A stretch of DNA of 64,000 nucleotides from Rhizobium sp. Root1203 (GCF_001424945.1 NZ_LMCW01000014.1:42660-106659); one strand, 5' to 3'; positions 8,145 through 17,477 are shown, counted from the first letter of the stretch. Numbers and translations: made by a program. Notes: generated from the sequence alone by a model not told the origin.

Positions 8145-9077
8145 TCAGATGTTCAAGTCGGCGACGCCGGTGTCGATATGCGGCGCCCAGAAGGCGACGC
8201 TTTCGGCGATCTGAGGGATGACCTGACGATCGTTGGGCTCGCGTTCCTTGAAGGAGAGTTCGAGGCAGATTTCATTGTCTTTTGCCCCGCCCTCGGCAAA
8301 GGCGTGCAGCAGCGGTGCCGGCTGGATGCGGCCCTTCGCGTTGAACTCGGCCGTGAACGGCCTGTGCCCACCCTTGTCCAACAGGCTCTGCTTGATGTGA
8401 ATGATCGGCGACACCGGCGGAACGGCACGCGCCCAGGCATAGGGGTCGAAATCGGCTGAGTAGGTGGACGTGACATCGCCGTGATCGATATCCGCCATCA
8501 TCCACATCGGGACAGCCATTTTCGCAGCCGTCAACCGCTCCTGCAGCGAAAGGCTCGCGGAGATCGTCTCGCCGAATTCCCGGCCGATGCTCATCGGTTC
8601 CCAGAATATGTAGGAGAGACCGGCTGCGTGCGCATGCTCGGCCACCTCCGCCCAGCAGTCGATCGCGATCTCGATGAGCGCTTCGCGTCTCGCCGGATCG
8701 TCGAAATCCTTGTAGGTGAAGATTGCAAACTGGGTCCCGACAGAATCTCCACCGAGATCGGCAACGATGTCCGCGAAGGTCTTGAACCACTCTATGTAAT
8801 AACGCCGGACATCGGCGTCCGGGTGGCCGAAATGGTTGAGGCGTCCGTAAGGGCCGGTCATGCCGGAGGTTACCCGAACGCCGGTGCGCTGCAGCGCCTT
8901 GTCCATAGCGCGGGTCAATCGCCTGATGACCGGCGCCTGCCAGCTCGGATTGATGAATTCATGCGTGAGCTGGAGGTCGCGGATGCGAAGCGCATGGGCA
9001 ACCGTGTCGATGAGGTCATCGGGATCCGCAAAGCGGTTTACCAGCGGATTGGTGTTGAGGGAAAGAGTTAACGGCAT
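8145..9077 (-). CDS. eryC: EryC, tetrulose-4-phosphate racemase
   Basis: The product is 310 residues of the xylose-isomerase-like TIM-barrel family (sugar phosphate isomerase/epimerase). In Brucella EryC racemises L-3-tetrulose-4-phosphate to the D form between EryB and EryH; older annotation calls it a D-erythrulose-1-phosphate dehydrogenase. Metal-site-like segments are visible (FIFWEPMSIGRE-type Glu near residue 155, MMADIDHGD near 200, IIHIKQS near 230, ICLELSF near 275). The ATG has an ideal AGGAGG 6 bases upstream, so the longer in-frame extension is rejected. It lies 10 bases after eryB. Confidence 0.92.
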   Translation of the reverse strand: MPLTLSLNTNPLVNRFADPDDLIDTVAHALRIRDLQLTHEFINPSWQAPVIRRLTRAMDKALQRTGVRVTSGMTGPYGRLNHFGHPDADVRRYYIEWFKTFADIVADLGGDSVGTQFAIFTYKDFDDPARREALIEIAIDCWAEVAEHAHAAGLSYIFWEPMSIGREFGETISASLSLQERLTAAKMAVPMWMMADIDHGDVTSTYSADFDPYAWARAVPPVSPIIHIKQSLLDKGGHRPFTAEFNAKGRIQPAPLLHAFAEGGAKDNEICLELSFKEREPNDRQVIPQIAESVAFWAPHIDTGVADLNI

Positions 9078-9087
9078 CGGACCTCCT

Positions 9088-10599
9088 TCAGGCTGCGGCA
9101 AGGCGGGTCGAAGCGAACCACTCGCCAAAGGCGGCACGCTCCGCTTCGCTCAGGTGCAAGTAGTGCTTGGTCCGGCGATAGAGGATATCCTCGGCCGCCG
9201 CCGCCCATTCCGTGGCGACGAGATAGCGGGCCTCGGCTTCGTAGAGCTGGCCGCCGAAATGGCGCCCGAGCCCCTCGATACCCGTCGCACCGGCAACCAC
9301 GTTCTTGGTGCGGGCGCCGTAGAGGCGGCCATAGTGGTGCACGAGCCTGCGCGGCATCCAGGGATAGGCGTCACGCAGGCCGTTGGCGAAGGTCTCGTAG
9401 TCGGCATTCGGAATTTCGCCGCCGGGCAGGGGGGCTTTCTCGGTCCAGTCTCCGCCCATGTTCGGAAAAATATGGATCAGGCGCTGCATGCCGCGTTCGG
9501 CAAGCTCACGGAAAGTGGTGATCTTGCCGCCAAAGACGTTGAGCAGGGGAGCGCCGCCTGTCTCGTCCAGATCGAAGACGTAGTCGCGGGTAACAGCGGA
9601 CGGATTGCCCTTGCCATCGTCGAAAAGCGGACGAACGCCGGAGAAGCTGTGAAGCACGTCCTGACGGCGCAGCTTTTCCTTGAAGTAGCGGTTCACGGCC
9701 GTCAGCAGATAATCGATCTCCGTCTCGTCGGCAGAGACCTCCTCGGGGCGGCCCTCGTAGGCGATATCGGTCGTCCCGATCAGCGCCTTGTCACCCTCAT
9801 AGGGGTTGATGAAAATGACGCGCTTGTCATGGTTCTGCACCAGGTAGGCGTTGGAGCCCGCCCAGAACTTCGGCACGATGATATGGCTGCCCTTCACGAG
9901 GCGCACGTTGCGGCTGGAACTGGAACCTGCGACGCGGTTGATGATGTCCGTTACCCAGGGACCGGCGCAGTTGACGAGACATTTTGCGCGGAAGGTTCGC
10001 GTCTCGCCTATCAGACTGTTCTTCGTCGCGATGATCCAGCTGCCGTTTTCTCTGCGGGCCGAAACGGCCGGTGAACGGGTCAGAACCAAAGCGCCCTTTT
10101 CCGCCGCACTGAGCGCGTTGAGGGTCACGAGGCGGGCGTCGTCGACCCAACAATCGGAGTATTCGAAGCCGCGCGTATATTGATCGAGGATCGGCGTTCC
10201 TTCCGGATCGCGCAAGAGGTTGAGCGTGCGCGATCCCGGCAGCTTTTTTCGGCCGCCGAGATGGTCATAGAGGAAGAGGCCGAGCCGCACGAGCCAGGCC
10301 GGCCGATCTTGAGGGCTGTGCGGCAGGACGAAACGCATCGGCCAAATGATATGCGGCGCCGCGTTGAGCAGCACTTCACGCTCGATCAAGGCTTCGCGCA
10401 CCAGGCGGAATTCGTAGTATTCGAGGTAGCGCAGGCCGCCATGGACCAGCTTGCCCGAGCGCGACGAGGTTCCCTGCGCCAGATCGTCCTTTTCGCACAA
10501 GGCCACCTTCAGGCCGCGGCCCGCTGCATCGCGCGCGATCCCCGCGCCGTTGATGCCTCCGCCGATGACGAAGAGATCCAGGAGTTCGGGTTCGGTCAT
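9088..10599 (-). CDS. eryB: EryB, erythritol-phosphate dehydrogenase (GlpD-like flavoprotein)
   Basis: The product is 503 residues. The N-terminal FAD-binding motif VIGGGINGAG (residues 11-20) and the GlpD signatures SSRSGKLVHGGLRYLE and VFGGKITTFRELAE are clear. The family oxidises polyol phosphates to ketose phosphates and passes electrons to the quinone pool at the membrane face. EryB converts L-erythritol-4-phosphate to L-3-tetrulose-4-phosphate. It lies between eryA and eryC. It could be mistaken for glycerol-3-phosphate dehydrogenase on sequence alone; the flanking kinase and EryC fix the assignment. Confidence 0.92.
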   Translation of the reverse strand: MTEPELLDLFVIGGGINGAGIARDAAGRGLKVALCEKDDLAQGTSSRSGKLVHGGLRYLEYYEFRLVREALIEREVLLNAAPHIIWPMRFVLPHSPQDRPAWLVRLGLFLYDHLGGRKKLPGSRTLNLLRDPEGTPILDQYTRGFEYSDCWVDDARLVTLNALSAAEKGALVLTRSPAVSARRENGSWIIATKNSLIGETRTFRAKCLVNCAGPWVTDIINRVAGSSSSRNVRLVKGSHIIVPKFWAGSNAYLVQNHDKRVIFINPYEGDKALIGTTDIAYEGRPEEVSADETEIDYLLTAVNRYFKEKLRRQDVLHSFSGVRPLFDDGKGNPSAVTRDYVFDLDETGGAPLLNVFGGKITTFRELAERGMQRLIHIFPNMGGDWTEKAPLPGGEIPNADYETFANGLRDAYPWMPRRLVHHYGRLYGARTKNVVAGATGIEGLGRHFGGQLYEAEARYLVATEWAAAAEDILYRRTKHYLHLSEAERAAFGEWFASTRLAAA

Positions 10600-10638
10600 G
10601 TCATACTCCCTCGATGTATTGCTGCATCAGAACTCGAT

Positions 10639-12216
10639 TTACTCGCCTGTCGGCGACGAAGACGTTGCGGCTCCGGCGAGCATGTCCCAGGCGGGCACCA
10701 TTGCTTGGCGAACGTCCGTGTAGGCAGAAAACAGCCGGTCGAACCGGGCAGCCTCGGCCACATCCGGAATCTCCCCGTCCCCGAGAAGCGGCGTCACCCA
10801 GTCGGCAATGCAATCGTCCATGCTGGGATAGACGCCGACCGCTACCGCCGCCATCATCGCCGCACCTGCGGCTCCCGTTTCATCGCGGCGCGACTGCCGG
10901 ATCGGTGCGTTGACGGCAGCCGAGAGCGAACGGCGCAGGGCGGCTGAGCGCGTGGCGCCGCCGGTGACGCGCAGCTCTTCAGGCATTGCACCCATCGCCG
11001 CATAGCAGTCGCGCGTCGCAAGTCCCAGTCCCTCGACCACGCTGCGTAGCAGGTCCGGGAAACCATGCCGCGTCGAAAGCCCGGTGAAGCCAGCGCGCGC
11101 GTTGGCGTTGACGAACGGCCCGCGTTCGCCGGCTTCGGAGATATAGGGATGGTAGAGCACCGAGCCCGGTCGGCTTTCAGCAAACCAGCCGTCGATGCGC
11201 GCAATGAGATCCGCGTGCGAAGCAGTCTTGCCCGCCTCGGCCATCAGATAGGCAGCGACCTCCAGGATCCAGTCGATATTGATGGTGGCGCCCATATTCG
11301 TCTGCACCTGGGTGACGATGCCGGGAATGGGCAGGGCGATTACATAGCCCGTTCCCTCGCGATTGAGCTGGACGTCGGCAACGGCCTTGGCGCGCATGTG
11401 TACGCCTGTCGAACCGATCGTCGAGCAGGCTGCATTGCGGGCGCCGCTGCGCACGCCTGCGCCAAGCGCCGTCATCACCATATCGACATAGCCGAGGCAG
11501 ACCGGCGTTCCGGCAAGGAGCCCGCATGCCTTCGCGGCTTCGGCGGTCAGCGCGTGGCTGATCTCGGTGCCGTCGATGATCTCGGGAAGGAGCGCACGCC
11601 GATGATCGAGGCCGAGCGCATTGATTACCACCGCATCATACTCGCGCGTCCGGAAATTGCCGAACGTGAAGCTCGCTTCGGACGGATCGGTTGCCCGAAC
11701 GCCCGTCAGGTTGAGATAGAGCCAGTCCTTGCAGTGGAGCGCCGTCTCGGCCCGGTCCAGAAGATCCGGCAAGAAGCGGTCCATATGCGCGAGTTGCGCA
11801 CCCTGCTGGCAGGTGTTGAGCCCGGTGCCTGTTGCCTCGAAGCGGGCACGGTTCTGGTTTCCGCCGGCGAGCGACGTGACCGTGGGCGCTGCGCGTGCGT
11901 CGAGCCACAGCCAGGCATCGGCGACCGGCGTATTGCCGCGGCCGACGAGCCACGTACCGTCGCCCTGTCCTGTAACGGCCATGGCCGTGGTGCGCGACGC
12001 GAGATCGGGTACCTTTTCCCCGAGGCCGCGCAATGCGCTGGCGCAATCGAGCCAGGTCTGTCCCAGCGACTGCGTTGCGGCTCCGTCGTCGCCGGTCGCG
12101 TACCTGTTGCGCACGGAGGCCGTGGCGATCTGGCGTCCGGAAAGGTCGAAGGCGACCGCCTTGATGACGGAGGTACCGGCATCTATCCCGATGATGATCT
12201 TCTGGGTCGATGTCAT
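10639..12216 (-). CDS. eryA: EryA, erythritol kinase (FGGY family)
   Basis: The product is a 525-residue FGGY carbohydrate kinase. The N-terminal ATPase fold has IIIGIDAGTSVIKAVAFD, the middle has CSTIGSTGVH, and the C-terminal FGGY domain has LRVTGGATRSAALRR and ETGAAGAAMMA. It phosphorylates erythritol to L-erythritol-4-phosphate and is the first gene of the leftward eryABCD operon. No strong Shine-Dalgarno is seen before the ATG. Its promoter must lie in the AT-rich region shared with the rightward importer operon. Confidence 0.93.
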   Translation of the reverse strand: MTSTQKIIIGIDAGTSVIKAVAFDLSGRQIATASVRNRYATGDDGAATQSLGQTWLDCASALRGLGEKVPDLASRTTAMAVTGQGDGTWLVGRGNTPVADAWLWLDARAAPTVTSLAGGNQNRARFEATGTGLNTCQQGAQLAHMDRFLPDLLDRAETALHCKDWLYLNLTGVRATDPSEASFTFGNFRTREYDAVVINALGLDHRRALLPEIIDGTEISHALTAEAAKACGLLAGTPVCLGYVDMVMTALGAGVRSGARNAACSTIGSTGVHMRAKAVADVQLNREGTGYVIALPIPGIVTQVQTNMGATINIDWILEVAAYLMAEAGKTASHADLIARIDGWFAESRPGSVLYHPYISEAGERGPFVNANARAGFTGLSTRHGFPDLLRSVVEGLGLATRDCYAAMGAMPEELRVTGGATRSAALRRSLSAAVNAPIRQSRRDETGAAGAAMMAAVAVGVYPSMDDCIADWVTPLLGDGEIPDVAEAARFDRLFSAYTDVRQAMVPAWDMLAGAATSSSPTGE

Positions 12217-12442
12217 CGAAGGACTATATCGCCACTATTGCAAACACCGCGGCGGGCAATACGCGCGTCCAATTCATATGACGTCCTCCCGATTGGCCAA
12301 ATTCGTTGAGATGATGCATCCGGCTACCAACTTCAGTCTTTCTAGGGCTGCGGCTAGCGCGCGGCACTGTGCAAATTCCACATCGAACGATTAGCCGAAA
12401 CCTCGCATGAGCCTCGTCGCAAAATATAACATAAAGATATCA

Positions 12443-12470
12443 CATTGCTAGTAATAATTTTCTAGCAATG
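12443..12470. promoter_or_regulatory. Inverted repeat, candidate EryD operator
   Basis: Perfect 9-base arms (CATTGCTAG and CTAGCAATG) are separated by a 10-base A/T-only spacer, so the arm centres lie 19 bases apart. It lies about 230 bases upstream of eryA. A weak terminator is the alternative reading, because a T-run follows 4 bases after the right arm, but no gene ends here. Confidence 0.45.
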
Positions 12471-12866
12471 AAAATTTTTTCATTTAAAATAAACGGAATA
12501 GGAACAGGGCAAGATGCCTGCGTGCTGGCCGACTTCACCATGGTCGTCGGCGACGACCGAGCAGTGTACTATTTAGATTGCTGTAGGAAAAACAAGCAGT
12601 TGTATACATTTTAAGTTGAGCCTCTGGCAGCGATGGATTGTGCGCCCACTGCCAATTTTTGCTGCACTGCACCACCGTTGGCAGTATGTGAAGCGCCGTC
12701 TATCTGGTCAATTTCTTATGGAGGCACCGTTGACAGCCTCTAAGATTTATAACATTGTAGCCGACATAAATAACATAGTTCTATCACGGAAGCGTGCTTC
12801 CTGATGGTATTGCAGGCCAAGGCGGTTGGAGGAGACAGGCGCCGGTCTTTGTTGAGGAGGCTTCCT

Positions 12867-12968
12867 ATGCGGATTTTCGTCCAGACTTGCGCTCTAGAGC
12901 ATCAGCTGCCGGCTTCCATTCCGCTGCTGCTCAGTGCTCCCGCCCGTCTGCGATCGCCGTCGCGCTAG
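12867..12968 (+). CDS. Possible 33-residue leader peptide upstream of the importer operon
   Basis: An ATG 6 bases after a perfect AGGAGG opens a frame of 33 codons (MRIFVQTCALEHQLPASIPL...) that ends 41 bases before the DUF2291 start. Nothing else explains so strong a ribosome site here, because the downstream gene has a weak one. It may be a leader peptide, a true small protein, or the relic of an upstream gene. Composition is not distinctive. Confidence 0.3.
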   Translation: MRIFVQTCALEHQLPASIPLLLSAPARLRSPSR

Positions 12969-13009
12969 CCTTCTCCACCTCGCCGTTTCAAGTCAAAGGC
13001 CGTTCAGAC

Positions 13010-13666
13010 ATGAGCACACAGCCCGAATATGCAACATCAAAGCCAAGCGGCGGCAATCGCAAGCTTATCGTGAGCGCGGTACTGGCCATCGTCGTGGTCG
13101 GCGCAATTGCGGTCGATACGACGGTCGTCAAGATCGGCTCTGAAAACGATGTACGGCAGCAGGCGTTTTCTTCGGAGACGTTCGGTGCCGAACAGTTTCC
13201 GAAGATCAAGGCGAATGTCGAGGAGCGGGCCGTTGCGGCGGCAGACCTTGCGACCGCCATCGCCGCCGATAAGAAGGCCGCCGCCGAAAAATTCGGGACT
13301 GCAACGAGCACCGGGCCGGTCATCCCGGTTACGCTGACCGGCGTCTTCGGCGCCCGCAAGTCTAACACCAACGAGATGAAGATCGATGGGTTGCCTCCCG
13401 AGACGGTGGTCCGTGTCCAGACCGGTCCCGCGGTCAACGGCACGGACCTCCGCGATGCAACGGGCACCATCGAATTTGGCCAGTTCACCAATCAGATTCA
13501 GTACCAGGATGCCGGTTCGGCCATCAACAACGAGATGAAGAAGGCGGTTTTCGGCAGCCTCGATCCCGACACCCTGGATGGCAAGCAGGCGACGGTGGTC
13601 GGCGTCTTCAAGCTCATCAACCCGAAGAACTGGCTCGTCACGCCTGTCAAGGTCGAGGTCAAATGA
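13010..13666 (+). CDS. DUF2291 family membrane-anchored or periplasmic protein
   Basis: The product is 218 residues from MSTQPEYATS, with one membrane segment near residues 20-40 (LIVSAVLAIVVVGAIAVDTT) and the rest likely periplasmic. DUF2291 proteins are linked to sugar ABC importers of this type and often begin the operon; their biochemical role is unknown. The stop overlaps the ATG of the ATPase gene (ATGA), so the two are coupled. The longer in-frame extension is rejected for lack of a ribosome site, although the chosen start also has only a weak one. Confidence 0.85.
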   Translation: MSTQPEYATSKPSGGNRKLIVSAVLAIVVVGAIAVDTTVVKIGSENDVRQQAFSSETFGAEQFPKIKANVEERAVAAADLATAIAADKKAAAEKFGTATSTGPVIPVTLTGVFGARKSNTNEMKIDGLPPETVVRVQTGPAVNGTDLRDATGTIEFGQFTNQIQYQDAGSAINNEMKKAVFGSLDPDTLDGKQATVVGVFKLINPKNWLVTPVKVEVK

Positions 13667-15207
13667 GTCAGCCGCACATTAATAACTCAGCAAAAGGCGA
13701 AGTCGTTCTCGCCGCTCGCAACATCGCCAAATCCTACGGCAATGTTCACGCCCTCAAGGGTGTGAACTTCGACATTCATCGTGGCCAGGTCACCACGCTG
13801 TTCGGAGAGAACGGGGCCGGCAAGTCAACCTTGATGAAGATCCTTTCGGGTGTGGTCCAGCCTAGTTCCGGCGAAATCATCCTCGATGGTGCGCCCATCA
13901 GCTTTACCTCGTCGACCCATGCGCGCGAACGCGGAATCTCCATCATTCACCAGGAACTCAGTCTCGCTCCCAATCTCAGCGTCCGTGACAACATCTTCAT
14001 GGGACGGGAGATCATCAAGGGCGGGGTCGTCGACTTCGCCGAGGAGGAGCGCCAGACGCGGGCGCTCATGGAAGAACTGGAGGAAGACATCGATCCGTTG
14101 ACGCGCGTCGAGGATCTCCGTCTTGGCCAGCAGCAGATCGTCGAGATTGCGCGCGCCCTTTCGGTCAATTCGCGCATCCTGATCATGGACGAACCGACCT
14201 CGGCGCTGAGTGCCACCGAGGTGGAAGTTCTCTTCAAGGTCATCCACGACCTGACGAGCCGCGGCGTCTCGATCGTCTACATCTCGCATCACCTGGAAGA
14301 GGCGCTGCAGATCACCCATCATGCCGTCGTGCTGCGCGACGGAAACATGACCGCCTATGCCGAACGCAAGGACATCGATCTCGAGTGGATCGTCCGCAAC
14401 ATGGTCGGCGAGAATTTCGATCTTGGCAGCCCGCCGGAAAGCCATCAGTTCGGCGGCGTTGCACTTTCCATCGAAAATCTCAGTGTTCCGGGTCCCTCCG
14501 GCGCCGCCTACAACGCGGTCGATCGCCTGTCGCTCAAGGTGCGTGCCGGCGAAGTCGTCTGCATCTACGGGCTGATGGGGGCCGGACGCACGGAACTCCT
14601 CGAATGCGTCGCTGGCCGTCTGCGTTCGAGTGGCGGACAGGTTCTCCTCGGAGGACGGGACGTCGGCGGACTGAGCATCGCCGGTCGCATTGCCAGCGGA
14701 CTTGTCCTCGTGCCCGAAGATCGCCAGCGCGATGGCCTCGTTCAGACGATGACCGTCGGCTCCAACCTGTCGCTTGCGAGCATTCGCGCGTTCACGAGGG
14801 GCCTCTTTACCTCCGGTCAGCGCGAGCGCGATCTCGTCAACGATGCAATCCGGCGTGTGCATGTAAAGACAGATGGTGGCGCGGCGCCGATCGGTTCCCT
14901 GTCCGGCGGCAACCAGCAGAAGGTCGTCATCGGCAAAATGCTGGCAACGCAGCCGAAAGTCATCCTGCTCGATGAACCGAGCCGCGGGATCGACATCGGC
15001 GCAAAGGCAGAAGTCTTCAAGCTCCTGGCCGAGCGCGCGAAGCAGGGATTGGCGGTCATCTACTCGACGTCCGAAGTCAATGAATGCCTGAGCATCGCGC
15101 ACCGCATCATCGTCATGCACCGCGGCAAGATATCGGCCGAGTTCGCCTCGGATGTCACCAAGGAAAAGATCATGGCCGCCTCCGGCGAAGCCGTGGTCGC
15201 GCACTAG
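13663..15207 (+). CDS. eryE: Erythritol ABC importer ATPase (EryE type)
   Basis: The product is 514 residues with two fused nucleotide-binding domains, the RbsA-like architecture for sugar importers. The first domain has Walker A FGENGAGKST, signature-region LRLGQQQIVEIARAL and Walker B ILIMDEPTSAL. The second has a degenerate Walker A (GLMGAGRTEL), signature SLSGGNQQKV and Walker B ILLDEPSRGI. It energises uptake with the permease and binding protein encoded next. The EryEFG name follows the R. leguminosarum-type erythritol transporter linked to eryABCD. Confidence 0.92.
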   Translation: MSQPHINNSAKGEVVLAARNIAKSYGNVHALKGVNFDIHRGQVTTLFGENGAGKSTLMKILSGVVQPSSGEIILDGAPISFTSSTHARERGISIIHQELSLAPNLSVRDNIFMGREIIKGGVVDFAEEERQTRALMEELEEDIDPLTRVEDLRLGQQQIVEIARALSVNSRILIMDEPTSALSATEVEVLFKVIHDLTSRGVSIVYISHHLEEALQITHHAVVLRDGNMTAYAERKDIDLEWIVRNMVGENFDLGSPPESHQFGGVALSIENLSVPGPSGAAYNAVDRLSLKVRAGEVVCIYGLMGAGRTELLECVAGRLRSSGGQVLLGGRDVGGLSIAGRIASGLVLVPEDRQRDGLVQTMTVGSNLSLASIRAFTRGLFTSGQRERDLVNDAIRRVHVKTDGGAAPIGSLSGGNQQKVVIGKMLATQPKVILLDEPSRGIDIGAKAEVFKLLAERAKQGLAVIYSTSEVNECLSIAHRIIVMHRGKISAEFASDVTKEKIMAASGEAVVAH

Positions 15208-15230
15208 CCCGGAACTATGGAGCACTGATT

Positions 15231-16283
15231 ATGTCAGTCACGAACCTCACCGAAAAGAAGTCAGTTTCCGACGGGCAGAAGCGCAACACCAACATCGTGC
15301 GCCTGATCCTGGAAGGCCGGGCATTCTTTGCGCTGATCGTCATCATCGCGGTCTTCTCGTTCCTGTCGCCCTACTATTTCACGCTAAACAACTTTCTGAT
15401 CATGGCCTCGCACGTCGCCATCTTCGGCATTCTGGCGATCGGCATGCTTCTCGTCATCCTGAATGGCGGCATCGACCTATCGGTCGGCTCGACCCTTGGG
15501 CTTGCGGGCTGCATTGCAGGGTTCCTGATGCAGGGCGTCACTCTCAATAATTTAGGCATCATCCTCTATCCGCCGGTCTGGGCCGTCGTCGTCATCACAT
15601 GTGCGCTCGGTGCACTGGTCGGTGCAGTCAACGGCGTGCTGATCGCCTATCTCAAGGTGCCGGCCTTCGTCGCCTCGCTGGGCGTGCTCTACGTGGCCCG
15701 CGGCATCGCGCTCCTGATGACCAACGGCCTGACCTATAACAATCTCGGCGGCCGTCCCGAACTCGGCAATACCGGCTTCGACTGGCTCGGCTTCAACCGC
15801 CTTGCCGGCATCCCGATCGGGGTCATCGTGCTTGCGGTTCTGGCGATCGTTTGCGGCATCGTGCTCAGCCGCACCGCATTCGGACGTTGGCTCTATGCCT
15901 CGGGCGGCAATGAACGGGCAGCAGATCTGTCCGGCGTCCCTGTCAAGCGCGTCAAGATCATCGTCTATGTGCTTTCCGGCGTGTGTGCCGCGATCGCCGG
16001 TCTGGTGCTCTCGTCGCAGCTGACCTCGGCTGGCCCGACGGCGGGCACCACCTACGAACTGACGGCGATTGCAGCCGTCGTCATCGGCGGGGCAGCTCTG
16101 ACTGGCGGCCGGGGCACGGTTCGCGGCACCATGCTCGGCGCCTTCGTCATCGGCTTTCTGTCGGACGGCCTCGTCATTATCGGCGTCTCTGCCTATTGGC
16201 AGACGGTCTTTACCGGTGCGGTGATCGTTCTCGCCGTCCTCATGAACAGCATCCAATACGGTCGTCGGGTCAAATCGTCCTGA
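15231..16283 (+). CDS. eryF: Erythritol ABC importer permease (EryF type)
   Basis: The product is 350 residues of the RbsC/branched-chain permease-like fold, with about 9-10 hydrophobic segments beginning at residue 31 (FFALIVIIAVFSFLSPYYF). The conserved family stretch NGGIDLSVGSTLGL is present. The ATG has GGAG 8 bases upstream and follows eryE by 23 bases. It forms the inner-membrane channel for erythritol with EryE and EryG; substrate assignment is by locus. Confidence 0.92.
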   Translation: MSVTNLTEKKSVSDGQKRNTNIVRLILEGRAFFALIVIIAVFSFLSPYYFTLNNFLIMASHVAIFGILAIGMLLVILNGGIDLSVGSTLGLAGCIAGFLMQGVTLNNLGIILYPPVWAVVVITCALGALVGAVNGVLIAYLKVPAFVASLGVLYVARGIALLMTNGLTYNNLGGRPELGNTGFDWLGFNRLAGIPIGVIVLAVLAIVCGIVLSRTAFGRWLYASGGNERAADLSGVPVKRVKIIVYVLSGVCAAIAGLVLSSQLTSAGPTAGTTYELTAIAAVVIGGAALTGGRGTVRGTMLGAFVIGFLSDGLVIIGVSAYWQTVFTGAVIVLAVLMNSIQYGRRVKSS

Positions 16284-16396
16284 CGGCTCTGACTGAAACT
16301 TATCCGCGACGGCAGCCTGGATTTCGAAATAGCCGATTGGGGAAAGCACCGCCGGGTTCTCCGGTAACAACGAAGCTCACTAATGGGAGAGAGACT

Positions 16397-17344
16397 ATGT
16401 TTAAGAGAGGCATGCGCATTCTTTTCGCCGCCGTAGCTGTTGCACCGCTCCTCGCGAGTTCGGCCTGGGCAGCTGGCATGATGACGATCATCGTCAACGA
16501 TCCGTCGAACCCGTACTGGTTGACGGAAGGCAATGTTGCCAAGGCGACAGCCGAAAAGCTTGGCTACACGGCATCCGTCGGTGCGCACAAGGGTGACACC
16601 AACACCGAAAGCAACCTGATCGACACGGCGATAACCAACAAGTCGGTCGCGATCATCCTCGACCCGGCGAATGCCGACGGCTCTGTCGGTGCGGTGAAGA
16701 AGGCCGTTGCCGCAGGCATTCCGGTCATCCTCGTCAACGCTGAAATCAACCAGGAAGGCCTGGCGAAGGCGCAGCTCGTTTCGAACAACGCCCAGGGTGC
16801 GGCACTCGGTGCCCAGCAGTGGGTCGAAGCGGTCGGCGACAAGGGCAACTACGCCGAGCTCTTCGGCGCACCGTCCGACAACAATGCCGCTACGCGCTCC
16901 AACGGCTACGAGACGGTGCTCTCGCAGTATCCTGACCTCAAGAAGGCCGCCAAGGAAGTCGCCAACTGGGACCGTACCCAGGGCCACAACAAGATGCAGT
17001 CCATGCTGCAGGCGAACCCCGATATCATCGGCGTCATTTCCGGCAACGATGAAATGGCGCTCGGCGCCATCGCTGCCCTCAAGGAAGCCGGCAAGCTCGC
17101 CAACATCAAGGTCGGCGGTTTCGACGGTTCTCCGGATGCCGTTGCGGCCATCAAGGCCGGCGAACTCCAGTACACCGTCCTTCAGCCGGTTGCGGTTTTC
17201 TCCGAAGAAGCCGTGAAGCAGGCCGACAACGTTATCAAGAATGGCAGCACGGGTGCAAAGAGCGAAAAGCAGCTCTTCGATTGCCTGCTGATCACCAAGG
17301 ACAACGTCGACAAGTACACGGGTCCGTTCGTTCTGTCGCAGTAA
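16397..17344 (+). CDS. eryG: Erythritol periplasmic binding protein (EryG type)
   Basis: The product is 315 residues with a clear Sec signal peptide (MFKRGMRILFAAVAVAPLLASSAWAA, cut near residue 25-26) and a Peripla_BP_4 (ribose-binding-like) domain: MMTIIVNDPSNPYW at the start, AIILDPANAD, and the hinge segment GVISGNDEMALG. It delivers substrate to EryEF. GGGAG before the ATG is well placed. It is followed by a terminator-like hairpin, so the importer operon probably ends here. Confidence 0.92.
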   Translation: MFKRGMRILFAAVAVAPLLASSAWAAGMMTIIVNDPSNPYWLTEGNVAKATAEKLGYTASVGAHKGDTNTESNLIDTAITNKSVAIILDPANADGSVGAVKKAVAAGIPVILVNAEINQEGLAKAQLVSNNAQGAALGAQQWVEAVGDKGNYAELFGAPSDNNAATRSNGYETVLSQYPDLKKAAKEVANWDRTQGHNKMQSMLQANPDIIGVISGNDEMALGAIAALKEAGKLANIKVGGFDGSPDAVAAIKAGELQYTVLQPVAVFSEEAVKQADNVIKNGSTGAKSEKQLFDCLLITKDNVDKYTGPFVLSQ

Positions 17345-17350
17345 TCAACG

Positions 17351-17374
17351 AGGGGCGCTCGAAAGGGCGCCCCT
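17351..17374 (+). terminator. Hairpin after eryG
   Basis: AGGGGCGC and its exact complement flank an 8-base loop directly after the eryG stop; the following bases are only mildly T-rich. It likely reduces read-through into the DeoR gene. Confidence 0.6.
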
Positions 17375-17477
17375 TGCAATGCTTGCGGGCAACCGTCCGT
17401 TCCGTTTCACTTTTTTGCCTTGGCACGGCAATTTCTGTACGAAGCTCTGATCCAGAAATCAGCGACAAGGGTGACCC

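Larger units (their letters stand above)
12217..13009. promoter_or_regulatory. Divergent ery promoter region, 793 bases
   Basis: This AT-rich gap separates leftward eryABCD from the rightward importer operon. It holds a 28-base inverted repeat at 12443-12470, three copies of ATAACAT (12426, 12749, 12770; the last two 21 bases apart, two helical turns), a TTGACA at 12730 with no well-spaced -10, and a 33-codon open frame with an ideal ribosome site. No conventional gene is convincing. EryD is the expected regulator. Confidence 0.5.

Noticed and set aside
9088..10599. Reading EryB as the housekeeping glycerol-3-phosphate dehydrogenase
   Set aside because: The gene sits between eryA and eryC in the classical order with no glycerol transport or kinase genes, so the erythritol-phosphate assignment is stronger.
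12794..13009. 72-residue N-terminal extension of the DUF2291 protein
   Set aside because: It would place a non-hydrophobic, unusual sequence before the membrane anchor and has no ribosome site; DUF2291 proteins normally begin near the membrane segment.
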